A DNA stretch of 6,353 bases from CAZWUZ01 sp964637655 [NCBI: uncultured bacterium] (lineage in GTDB: Bacteria; DAOPZR01): positions 1 to 6,353 of the forward strand of contig CAZWUZ010000226.1 in the NCBI GenBank assembly GCA_964637655.1. Direction: 5' to 3'. Each line of letters begins with the position of its first letter. The stretch's first letter is position 1. Made by a program: the position numbers and the translations under genes. Shown here piece by piece: positions 1 through 6,116 of this stretch. Under the pieces are notes generated by a model, which saw only the letters and a program-made list of their open reading frames with translations, was not told the origin of the DNA and searched no databases.

Positions 1-116
1 CCGCCCAAGGCGGTCGTGTGGAACCTCTTTTGACAGAAACACATCCGGTAAGCAGGATCAGTCCGCCCTCCGCTTCATTCCTCAACGCAGAATGACTCAC
101 AACTCCTCTTCGGTGC

Positions 117-146
117 ATCCTAACACCATCACCGCCCCGGCGTCAA
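117..146 (-). promoter_or_regulatory. Sigma70-type promoter firing out of the left edge (TTGACG-18-TAGGAT)
   Basis: TTGACG (146-141) and TAGGAT (122-117) lie 18 bases apart on the minus strand, with transcription expected from about 110 leftwards. The TGA stop of the methyltransferase is inside the -35. The core shares GCTTTGACG and GTGTTAGGATGC with the promoter at 6088-6116. The remaining 1-116 shows no gene I can defend. A frame from GTG 100 stays open to the edge (33 residues), but its GAGGAG is only 2 bases away, so the next gene probably starts beyond the window. At 1-13 there is a small inverted repeat, CCGCC-CAA-GGCGG. Confidence 0.6.
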
Positions 147-979
147 AGCACTCGGTCAGTTCCGCACCCGCCGTCGTATACAGCCGTCGCCTTGAAGAAG
201 GTATAGCAGAAGACGCCGTCCGGACCGGCGGTGCGCTGCAGGTCGCGCAGCCCCGCATCGAAGGTTGCGGCATCGGTCAGACCGGCGGCCAGCGCGGGAG
301 CGCGCACGCCCGCGATCATGGCGGTGAAGGTTTTGCGCGTGAATCCCTCAACCAGCTGCGGCCGGCCGGGATCGGCATAGACCTGACGCGGCGAGACGCG
401 CACCTGCCGGTAGCCCGCCTGCCGCAGCAGCGGAAAGAGTTCGCGTCCGATCAGCGCATTGCCGCCGGCACGGCGCTGCAGTTCAACCTGACAGTTGATC
501 GCCGTGCGCGCCGCCGCACTGTCGGGATGGAAATACGCCGAACCGTGATCCCCCTCGATAACGGTGATCGTCCCGCCGGGCTTGAGCATCCGCGCCAGCG
601 CCTGCAGGACGGCAACCGGGCGGGCGAGATGTTCCAGCACGAAACAGAGAAAGAGATGGTCGAACGATGCGGGCGGAAACGGCAGCGCGAAGATATCCGC
701 GCAGAGCAGATGCACATTCATCAGCCCGGCCGCAGCAACCGCCTGCCGCGCCGCCGCGACAGAGACGGCAGAAATGTCGACCGCGGTGATCAGCGCCCCG
801 GGACTGTGGCGGGCGAGGGTAACCGTCTGCGCCCCGACCCCGCAGCCCGCCTCCAGCACCCGCGGTCCGGGCGCATAGCGCGTATCGCCGTGCAGCAGTT
901 CCAGCAGGGTCGCCGCCTGGTCCTGCAGGCGCGCGTTTTCGTGCCGGTCATAGCCGTGCACATACGTCGTTTCCGTCAT
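143..979 (-). CDS. Class I SAM-dependent methyltransferase
   Basis: This 278-residue soluble enzyme has a Rossmann-type methyltransferase fold. Motif I is VLEAGCGVGAQT (41-52), the acidic end of strand 2 is ITAVDIS (64-70), a motif II-like acidic residue is in LLCADIFALPF (91-101), and the strand 4 region is FDHLFLCFVLEHL (106-118) followed by LKPGGTITVIEGDHGS (132-147). The C-terminal part (IEGDHGSAYFHPDS, LQRRAGGNALIGRELFPLL, EGFTRKTFTAMI, DGVFCYTFFKA) is typical of a methyltransferase family I recall from anaerobic bacteria and methanogens, probably involved in substrate recognition. The substrate is unknown; a small molecule is more likely than rRNA, but this is inference. The start at 979 overlaps the stop of the broken methyltransferase by ATGA and has a Shine-Dalgarno, implying translational coupling. 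The gene looks intact. Its stop codon forms part of the -35 of the promoter at 117-146. Confidence 0.92.
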   Translation of the reverse strand: MTETTYVHGYDRHENARLQDQAATLLELLHGDTRYAPGPRVLEAGCGVGAQTVTLARHSPGALITAVDISAVSVAAARQAVAAAGLMNVHLLCADIFALPFPPASFDHLFLCFVLEHLARPVAVLQALARMLKPGGTITVIEGDHGSAYFHPDSAAARTAINCQVELQRRAGGNALIGRELFPLLRQAGYRQVRVSPRQVYADPGRPQLVEGFTRKTFTAMIAGVRAPALAAGLTDAATFDAGLRDLQRTAGPDGVFCYTFFKATAVYDGGCGTDRVL

Positions 980-1298
980 ACGGTTGTCTCCCGGCACCGC
1001 AGGCGCAGCAGGCGATTGCCGCCGCGCTGAAATTCGTACTCCACCGGTTCCAGCGCGGCGGTATATCCGGCCTGTTCGAGCAGCGGCAGCACTGTCGGCA
1101 GATGCCGCGACGGTCGTGCCCCCAGTTCGAGCAGCGGAAAGACGCGCACTTCGCGCGCCACCCGCAGGAGTTCCGTCAGCGCCGCGACGTGAAACCCGGC
1201 CGTCACCCGTGCCGGTCGGCGTCGCTCAATGCAAACATGGCGCAGTATTCGTCGTACGCACGCCCCCACGGCACGATGTCGGCCAGGGAAAAACTCAT
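976..1298 (-). pseudogene. SAM-dependent methyltransferase-like gene with internal deletion
   Basis: Two pieces of one gene survive in different frames. The first, ATG 1298 to TGA 1203, encodes 31 residues including MSFSLADIVPWGRAYDEY and MFALSDAD. I recognise this as the start of a small bacterial methyltransferase family of roughly 230 residues. The second, in another frame from about 1200 to the stop at 976, encodes its end: FHVAALTELLRVAREVRVFP, then LLELGARPSRHLPTVL and EFQRGGNRLLRLRC. The whole middle is absent, including the glycine-rich SAM-binding loop, roughly 120-130 residues by memory of the family. The junction is near 1195-1215. Neither piece could be an active enzyme. A 97-residue frame from TTG-like or ATG codons at 1269 spans the second piece, but its first 23 residues are out-of-frame noise. 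It starts 19 bases after cstA and overlaps the next gene by ATGA. An assembly error could give the same picture. Confidence 0.8.
988..992 (-). promoter_or_regulatory. Ribosome binding site of the intact methyltransferase
   Basis: GGGAG lies 8 bases before ATG 979, inside the end of the broken upstream gene. With the ATGA stop/start overlap it supports 979 over the longer frame beginning at 997. Confidence 0.65.
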
Positions 1299-1317
1299 CG
1301 CCCCGCGCCCCACTATG

Positions 1318-3261
1318 CTACCGGGCGCGGGCGGACCAGCGGCGCGCAACGATCACCCCGACCCACAGGCAGTAGCAGGTCAGCACCATGATGACGAGGT
1401 CGGCAATGAGCAGCGGCATGCTCTCGGCCGGGTGGTGCAGGTACTCACGGAGCAGCATCAACAAACTGGCGAACGTGGTGACGAGCATGAGCAGGCCGGG
1501 CACGAGCGCAAAGCGCAGCGGCTTGCGCTGGCGGCGCAGCCAGAGTGCGGCCAGCAGCAGGATCAGCGCGGCCAGCAGCTGGTTGGCGGTGGCGAAGATG
1601 CCCCACAGCGCCTTGACCCCGCCGGTCAGCGCAAAGACCAGCATCAGCGCCACGGCCAGCCCGGAATTGAACCAGTAGTGGCGCACCAGGCCGGCAAACG
1701 CGCGGATGGCCGCGCTCATCGCGCCGCGCGGTGCAGACACTTCGTCCGGGGCTGACTCGGCATCAAGCGAGAGCGTCAGACCGCCGGTGGCGGCCGGCAT
1801 GGACACGGCCGCGCCGCGGGCCGGGAGCAGCGCCGGCGCATCCACATAACCGGCAAACATCGTGCGCCACGCCTCCTCGAGCAGGTAGCGGGTCAGGCGC
1901 ACGACGGTGTCGAGCGTGGTGATGATAAAACCCTCGAGCATGATCATCCCCGCCAGCGCCCCGGCGGCAATCGGCAGGCCGAACGCGTTCTTCGCCGCCA
2001 CGCCCACGGCCATGGCAAACCCGAGCACGGGATTCGACGCGCGTTCGAGATGCAGCAGCGCCTTGGGATGCACATAGGCGAAATAGTTTTCCCGGCTGCT
2101 CCCGGCGAGCAGGATGCAGATGACCACCACGGCGAGAAAGACCTCGAGCAGCATCCCCCCGTAGCAGACCGTACGCCCCGCGCTCTCCTTGTTCAACTGT
2201 TTGACCGTCGTCCCCGCCGCGAACATCCCGTGGAACCCGCTCACCGCGCCGCAGGCGATGGTTATCATCAGTGTCGGCCAGAGCCAGCCGAGCGCGGTTG
2301 TTCCCCCGTCGATATTGACCGCCTGCAGTCCGTCCGCCACGCTGCTGCCGCCGTGCCAGCCGCCGGCCAGCAGGATGAGCAGCATCAGCCCCAGCCCGAG
2401 ATAGAGAATGTGCACGTTGATAAAATCGCGGCTCTGCAGAAAGACCCAGACCGGCACCCCGGCGGCAACGAGCACATAGATGCTCAGCAGGTAGCGCCAC
2501 AGGTCGCCGCCGCTGCAGGCGAAACCACCGACCTGCACATGGTCGGCAAACGCCACCGGATGATAGATGCCGATGACAATGCTCGCGGCACAGATGCCCA
2601 GCGCCAGCAGCGAACAGATCCAGACCGGCACCCCCTTTTTGATGTACATCCAGCCAAGCAGCGGCGCCATGATGGTAATGACGATAACGCTGGTCGAGGC
2701 GATGCCGCCAATGACCACCTGCGGCCCCTGCGGCGTGGCCACGACACGAAAGAGCGTCTGGTCAGCCGACAGGTCGAGATGCTCTACCGGGAGGCGGCTG
2801 GTCAGCGCCTGCGCGGAGAGGTTGAGAAACGTCGCGCAGACGAGCACCGACATCATCACCAGCAGGAAGGTGAGTACGAGAAAGACGCGGCGTCCCATGA
2901 AGCGGCGGGCGATGGTGGCGATCGACACACCCCGCTCGCGCAATGACATGTGGATGGCAAGGTAATCGTGCACGCTGCCGATGAGGAGGCCCGCCCCGAG
3001 CACCCCGAGGCGCGCCGGTACCCAGCCATAGACGATGGCGATAACCGGCCCGACAATCGGTCCGGCCCCGGCAATGGAGGAAAAATGGTGGGCGAAAACG
3101 ACGGGGGTCGGGGTCGGCACGAAATCGCTGCCGTCGCTGCGCATCACTGCCGGCGTGGCGCGTGTATCGTTCTCACCCAGCAAACGGGCAAGGTGACGCC
3201 CGTGCAGGCGGTAGGCGAGCACGAGCAGCAGCAGGGTCCCGAGCATGATCAGCAACGGCAT
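1318..3261 (-). CDS. cstA: CstA-family carbon starvation / pyruvate-peptide transporter
   Basis: This 647-residue polytopic inner-membrane protein belongs to the CstA family. E. coli members (CstA, BtsT) take up pyruvate, and CstA is also linked to peptide use during carbon starvation. Signature stretches are TPVVFAHHFSSIAGAGPIVG (residues 52-71), SGFHGMFAAGTTVKQLNKES (341-360), FIITTLDTVVRLTRYLLEE (445-463) and LWGIFATANQLLAAL (552-566), matching the CstA N-terminal domain and its C-terminal helical domain in order. It is somewhat shorter than the E. coli proteins (about 700 residues). A hydrophilic Ala/Pro/Ser-rich loop (about 476-515) separates the two domains. The start is fixed by a strong Shine-Dalgarno 5 bases upstream. 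It has its own promoter, and the methyltransferase remnant begins 19 bases after its stop, suggesting co-transcription. In E. coli, relatives respond to pyruvate via LytTR-type systems and to CRP; neither is visible here. The symbol denotes the family; the substrate is inferred. Confidence 0.94.
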   Translation of the reverse strand: MPLLIMLGTLLLLVLAYRLHGRHLARLLGENDTRATPAVMRSDGSDFVPTPTPVVFAHHFSSIAGAGPIVGPVIAIVYGWVPARLGVLGAGLLIGSVHDYLAIHMSLRERGVSIATIARRFMGRRVFLVLTFLLVMMSVLVCATFLNLSAQALTSRLPVEHLDLSADQTLFRVVATPQGPQVVIGGIASTSVIVITIMAPLLGWMYIKKGVPVWICSLLALGICAASIVIGIYHPVAFADHVQVGGFACSGGDLWRYLLSIYVLVAAGVPVWVFLQSRDFINVHILYLGLGLMLLILLAGGWHGGSSVADGLQAVNIDGGTTALGWLWPTLMITIACGAVSGFHGMFAAGTTVKQLNKESAGRTVCYGGMLLEVFLAVVVICILLAGSSRENYFAYVHPKALLHLERASNPVLGFAMAVGVAAKNAFGLPIAAGALAGMIMLEGFIITTLDTVVRLTRYLLEEAWRTMFAGYVDAPALLPARGAAVSMPAATGGLTLSLDAESAPDEVSAPRGAMSAAIRAFAGLVRHYWFNSGLAVALMLVFALTGGVKALWGIFATANQLLAALILLLAALWLRRQRKPLRFALVPGLLMLVTTFASLLMLLREYLHHPAESMPLLIADLVIMVLTCYCLWVGVIVARRWSARAR

Positions 3262-3266
3262 GAGCC

Positions 3267-3273
3267 ACCTCCC
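3267..3273 (-). promoter_or_regulatory. Ribosome binding site of cstA
   Basis: GGGAGGT on the minus strand, five bases before ATG 3261, is a near-perfect Shine-Dalgarno. It decides the start of cstA against the longer open frame to 3366, whose first 35 residues are hydrophilic and overlap the promoter. Confidence 0.8.
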
Positions 3274-3337
3274 GTACGTCGTGGAGCCGGCAGACGGCAA
3301 GGCGTTCCGGACGCGGCGCAAACTGCAGGAATGCGGC

Positions 3338-3366
3338 AGCGTAGCACCACCGCGCCACGGCGTCAA
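3338..3366 (-). promoter_or_regulatory. Sigma70-type promoter for cstA (TTGACG-17-TACGCT)
   Basis: TTGACG (3366-3361) and TACGCT (3343-3338) are exactly 17 bases apart on the minus strand. The predicted start near 3331 gives a leader of roughly 70 bases before the cstA ATG. The 9-mer TGCCGCATT, beginning with the last base of the -10, is shared in register with the promoter at 6088-6116. No CRP-like palindrome was noticed upstream. Confidence 0.6.
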
Positions 3367-3382
3367 GTGCCGTTGCTGGCGG

Positions 3383-3416
3383 CCGGCGGCTGTTGCTTTT
3401 CAACTGCGTGCGCCGG
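3383..3416 (-). terminator. Hairpin between the MATE gene and cstA (possible terminator)
   Basis: Fifteen bases past the MATE stop, the minus strand can fold as CCGGCG / CGCCGG (6 bp) with a three-base bulge, GC/GC, an A-A mismatch, then GTTG-AAAAG-CAAC with a five-base loop. It sits between the end of one gene and the promoter of the next, where a terminator is expected. It lacks a following U-tract, so termination would be inefficient or of the U-less kind, or it may only protect the 3' end of the message. Confidence 0.35.
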
Positions 3417-3430
3417 TGCCGGCAATTGTC

Positions 3431-4741
3431 CTACGCCGGCAAGGCCCGCACCACTTTGCGTGCCCAGCAGCCGGCAAGCAGGGGATCAATCAGGTTGGCG
3501 GCCAGGTATACCATCATCACCATGGCGAAAGTGGGCACGATGATTCCTGCCTGCACCAGCAGAAAGAACGGCAGGATGATGCCGAAGTTGGTAATAATCC
3601 CGAGGTAGAAGACATACCGTGTCTGGCCGGTCCCGTAAAAGATGCTGCGGAGCACATTCCCGACACCAAACCCGACAAAACCGAAGATCAGCACGGAAAA
3701 GGACGCGACTGACCAGTCGACAATTGCCGGGTTCGGGTTCAGGAATAACGAAACGGGGCGCCACCAGAAGGTTCCGGTGGCAACTACGGTGAACGAATAT
3801 CCCATCACCAGCAGCAGCGAGATTTTCATGCTGCCTGTCAGTTCGCCGTACCGTTTCGCGCCGGCGTAATTCCCGACGAGAATGCTGGTTCCCTGCGTGA
3901 TGGCAAAGAACGGCATGAGCAGTATCCAGAAGATCCACGTGGCGATACCGAAACCGCCGTATTCATCCGCCCCGATGCCGTTCAGCATCATCAGGATCCA
4001 TGCCACCCCGATCATCCGGATCGCCGTTTCCAGGCCGCTCCACCCCCCGATCCGCCAGAGCGGGACAACCTCCCGGCGCCAGGCCGCCGCGCGCAGGGTC
4101 GGACCATCGATTTGCAGGAGCGAAAACAGATAGACGGCGGCAATCACCATGAGCACGATTTGGGTGACGAAATACGCGAGCACCACGCCCGGGAGACCCA
4201 GGTGCAGGGAGAGCGGCGTGGTGGAGATCAGGAACAGGTCGAGGAGAATATTCAGCCCGATCGACAGCGCCACCAGCAGGAACGCCTCCCGCCCTTTGTG
4301 CAGGGACTTGATCGCGATGAGGAGCATATAGGCCGCCATATCGCAGGGGATGGTCAGCGCGCGCAGCACGAGGTATGTCCGGGTCGGGTGCACGAGCGCG
4401 TCGGGTGTCCCGATAATGCCGGGCAGCCTCTCAGCGAAACAGACAATGAGTGCCGTCAGCATGAGCGCGAGCGCGACCTGCATGATCAATCCGGCTTTGA
4501 TGATGGCAATGACTTTTTCGCGGTGCTGATGGTGCCGGGCAATAAGCGCCAGGGCCCCGAGCGGAATCGTGGCCATGAGCACCTCGATGGCCAGTTCGAT
4601 GAATTCATTCTGCTCGGTGATGGCAAACGCCTCCGCGCTGATGCGCCCGATCCAGAACAAATTGAACAGCGTGTAGAGCTGGGGGACGAGATTGGCGAGG
4701 ACGAGGAACCCCATGAACCGCCAGGGGTAATCGCGGGTCAT
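3431..4741 (-). CDS. MATE-family efflux transporter
   Basis: This is a 436-residue inner-membrane exporter of the MATE family, which expels drugs or metabolites in exchange for Na+ or H+. Hydrophobic segments run nearly the whole length, consistent with the usual twelve helices. Family hallmarks are QLYTLFNLFWIGRIS near the end of helix 1 (residues 21-35), NILLDLFLI with its Asn and Asp (164-172), GLPGVVLAY (182-190) and QGTSILVGNYAGAKRYGEL (283-301), the second-half counterpart of the MATE repeat. The frame stays open upstream to 5023, but that part is Arg-rich, overlaps the preceding gene and is not MATE-like, so I start at ATG 4741. No good Shine-Dalgarno precedes it; ATG 4714 (residue 10) is an alternative. 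The total length is close to the usual 440-460. Substrate cannot be inferred. It stands alone between an unknown gene and cstA, with no linked MarR- or TetR-type regulator in the window. Confidence 0.93.
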   Translation of the reverse strand: MTRDYPWRFMGFLVLANLVPQLYTLFNLFWIGRISAEAFAITEQNEFIELAIEVLMATIPLGALALIARHHQHREKVIAIIKAGLIMQVALALMLTALIVCFAERLPGIIGTPDALVHPTRTYLVLRALTIPCDMAAYMLLIAIKSLHKGREAFLLVALSIGLNILLDLFLISTTPLSLHLGLPGVVLAYFVTQIVLMVIAAVYLFSLLQIDGPTLRAAAWRREVVPLWRIGGWSGLETAIRMIGVAWILMMLNGIGADEYGGFGIATWIFWILLMPFFAITQGTSILVGNYAGAKRYGELTGSMKISLLLVMGYSFTVVATGTFWWRPVSLFLNPNPAIVDWSVASFSVLIFGFVGFGVGNVLRSIFYGTGQTRYVFYLGIITNFGIILPFFLLVQAGIIVPTFAMVMMVYLAANLIDPLLAGCWARKVVRALPA

Positions 4742-4765
4742 GCGTGCCGGCTGATGGCAACTGCG

Positions 4766-4794
4766 GGCGTACTCCGTCCCGTTTTCACCGTCAG
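4766..4794 (-). promoter_or_regulatory. Possible weak promoter for the MATE gene (CTGACG-17-TACGCC)
   Basis: CTGACG (4794-4789) and TACGCC (4771-4766) are separated by 17 bases, about 25 bases ahead of the MATE start. Each hexamer departs from consensus, and the -10 lacks its final T, so it would be weak or need an activator. The -35 falls inside one arm of the inverted repeat at 4789-4846, which would suit control by a protein or an RNA fold. Read-through from the promoter of the preceding gene is the alternative. Confidence 0.3.
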
Positions 4795-4846
4795 GTGCGG
4801 CTTGCCGCCGGAGCGTTCCCCCGCGACCGTATCCTCCACCCTGACG
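4789..4846 (-). other. Inverted repeat / possible structured leader before the MATE gene
   Basis: In the gap between the unknown gene and the MATE gene, the minus-strand arm CGTCAGGGTG (4846-4837) can pair with CACCTGACG (4797-4789). This gives 7 bp, a one-base bulge, then 2 bp. Between the arms lie two smaller possible stems, GGAG/CTCC and GCGG-CAAG-CCGC. Together they could form a three-way-junction-like fold of 58 bases. The 3' arm also contains the weak -35 CTGACG for the MATE gene. No U-tract follows, so it is not a standard terminator. I do not recognise it as any known riboswitch class. Confidence 0.3.
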
Positions 4847-4871
4847 CCATGCATGACGCGCGCTGCCGCGC

Positions 4872-6053
4872 CTACAGGATGACCGGGGACCGGAAAAACA
4901 TCGACGTATCCACGTCCGAATCGTAGCGTTCGAACTTCTGTTCCTTCTCCCGCCAGAACGCCGCGAAATCGCGCTCCGGGTAGTACCCGAGGCAGGTGGT
5001 AAACCGCCGCATGAATGCCGCACAGTGCTCGGGATGCCCGTCGCGCCGGGCGATGAACGCGCGCGTCAGATAGGCCAGTGTCGAGAACGTGCTGGCGACG
5101 ATGGCAATGCCCGAACGGTGGTAGTACTCCTTGAGCAGATGCTGCAGCAGGTGCTGCGTGGTCAGGTAATTGATGCGCTGCCCCGCCTGTTTCTCCTCGC
5201 GCTGAAAGCCCACGGGCAGGGAGAAGAGTTCGGTCTGCCCGCGGTAGGCGACCTCGAGCAGCATCGGCTCGTACGGCTCACGGAAGGCGGCGGGATTCTC
5301 GTCGAGTTTCCGGTAGCGCGGGATTTTGCACCGGCACCGCATCATCTCGCCGGCAAAATCGTCGATGATTTCCAGGTGCAGTTTCTCACCCGCCTCGTCG
5401 TAGCGCGACCCGGCGAGCATGAGCAGCGAGGTGCGGCGGTTTTCCCAGAACATCTCCAGGCCGCAGAGCGCGTAGCCGAGCGCCTCGGCGATATGGTGGC
5501 AGAGGTAGTTGGTGTTCATCACCTCGTAAAAGAGGCGGAGTTTGCCGCTGTCCTGCGCCGCCTCGTGCAGCAGCACGCCGCGCACCTGCTCGAGAAACTG
5601 GTCGCGCTGGCACAGGTCACCCTTGCTGCCGCAGAAGCGGCGGCTGAGGTAGAGATCGGTGATCTGCAGGGGCGTCTCGCGCAGCGTGTAGGGCGCATGG
5701 CGCCGGCGCGGTTTCACCTGCACGGTCAGCAGGATGGGCGTCTGGTAGCGCACCCGCTCTGCCGCGAAGACCCCGGGCCCGAAGCTGTTGATCTGGCACG
5801 AGAGGAGCTGGAAGACATCGTGGTCGAGCCGGTTGACCATGACGAACCCGACCCGCCCGTAAATCGTTTCGGTCGCCTCCGGCGCGGGGATGGCGAGAAA
5901 CGCATCCGTAAACGTCTCGAATTCCTCTTCGCTGATCGCCCGCCCGTACCTCCCGTCGAGCAGTGTCCCGGCAGCCGCGCGGAACGCCGCGAACTGCCCG
6001 GACATAATCACCTGCCCCGAAGCCAGCACCTGCTCTGTATCCGTACGTTTCAC
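4872..6053 (-). CDS. Unrecognised soluble protein, about 393 residues
   Basis: I do not recognise this protein. I place the start at GTG 6053: a GGAG Shine-Dalgarno lies 8 bases upstream (6065-6062) and a strong promoter sits just before it. The frame stays open to a TTG at 6116, but that codon is part of the -35 box. The product is mixed alpha/beta and hydrophilic, with no signal peptide and no clear membrane helix, so it is probably cytoplasmic. It has nine cysteines, including C141-x6-C148, C185 followed by two histidines (CHHIAEALGYALCGLE) and C240-R-C242. Metal binding is conceivable, but no known metal motif is present. Other distinctive stretches are VNRLDHDVFQLLSCQINSFG (residues 73-92) and the charged C-terminal part FWREKEQKFERYDSDVD (366-382). 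Codon pattern and length support a real gene. It follows a sensor kinase and precedes a MATE exporter by 130 bases; no function can be inferred from that. Confidence 0.85.
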   Translation of the reverse strand: MKRTDTEQVLASGQVIMSGQFAAFRAAAGTLLDGRYGRAISEEEFETFTDAFLAIPAPEATETIYGRVGFVMVNRLDHDVFQLLSCQINSFGPGVFAAERVRYQTPILLTVQVKPRRRHAPYTLRETPLQITDLYLSRRFCGSKGDLCQRDQFLEQVRGVLLHEAAQDSGKLRLFYEVMNTNYLCHHIAEALGYALCGLEMFWENRRTSLLMLAGSRYDEAGEKLHLEIIDDFAGEMMRCRCKIPRYRKLDENPAAFREPYEPMLLEVAYRGQTELFSLPVGFQREEKQAGQRINYLTTQHLLQHLLKEYYHRSGIAIVASTFSTLAYLTRAFIARRDGHPEHCAAFMRRFTTCLGYYPERDFAAFWREKEQKFERYDSDVDTSMFFRSPVIL

Positions 6054-6074
6054 TGTGCATTCTCCATGTCCGCA

Positions 6075-6087
6075 GCCGCAATGCGGC
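6075..6087. repeat. Perfect 6-bp palindrome at the predicted transcription start
   Basis: GCCGCA-A-TGCGGC (plus strand) is a perfect inverted repeat with a single central base. It begins immediately after the -10 box of the promoter at 6088-6116 and so covers the expected +1 site. It could be an operator for a dimeric regulator or a very tight hairpin at the 5' end of the transcript. A chance palindrome in GC-rich DNA is also possible. Confidence 0.35.
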
Positions 6088-6116
6088 ATCCTAACACTAC
6101 TGCCGCAGCCCGTCAA
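6088..6116 (-). promoter_or_regulatory. Sigma70-type promoter for the unknown gene (TTGACG-17-TAGGAT)
   Basis: On the minus strand, TTGACG (6116-6111) is followed after exactly 17 bases by TAGGAT (6093-6088). Both are close to the sigma70 consensus and the spacing is ideal. Transcription would start near 6081, leaving a leader of about 28 bases before the GTG start at 6053. The -35 overlaps the stop codon of the upstream kinase. The core matches the promoter at 117-146, sharing GCTTTGACG and the 12-mer GTGTTAGGATGC. Predicted from sequence only. Confidence 0.7.

Noticed and set aside
30-58. Plus-strand TTGACA-17-CAGGAT, promoter-like
   Set aside because: The -35 is perfect, but the -10 is poor and no plus-strand gene follows. 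An antisense transcript cannot be excluded, but nothing else supports it.
2-100. Minus-strand frame from GTG 100 running off the left edge, containing a lipobox-like LLTGC
   Set aside because: The n-region is acidic and the hydrophobic stretch only about four residues, so it is not a lipoprotein signal. The Shine-Dalgarno is too close to the GTG, and only 33 residues are visible.
92-1030. 312-residue plus-strand open frame opposite the methyltransferase
   Set aside because: It is Arg/Gln/Pro-rich with no recognisable domain and lies wholly antisense to a clear methyltransferase. GC-rich third positions commonly keep such shadow frames open.
1203-1298. Programmed ribosomal frameshift joining the two methyltransferase pieces
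   Set aside because: A frameshift would not restore the missing SAM-binding region, and no slippery sequence is evident near 1205. Deletion explains the data better.
2050-2946. 298-residue plus-strand open frame inside cstA
   Set aside because: Its composition is dominated by His, Gln, Arg and Asp with no hydrophobic core, as expected from the antisense of a membrane protein gene.
3173-3403. 76-residue minus-strand frame upstream of cstA
   Set aside because: It overlaps the cstA promoter and start, in another frame, with Arg/Ala-rich noise-like sequence and no family resemblance.
4742-5023. N-terminal extension of the MATE gene in the same frame
   Set aside because: About 94 Arg/Ser/Gly-rich residues overlap the end of the preceding gene and do not resemble any MATE N-terminus.
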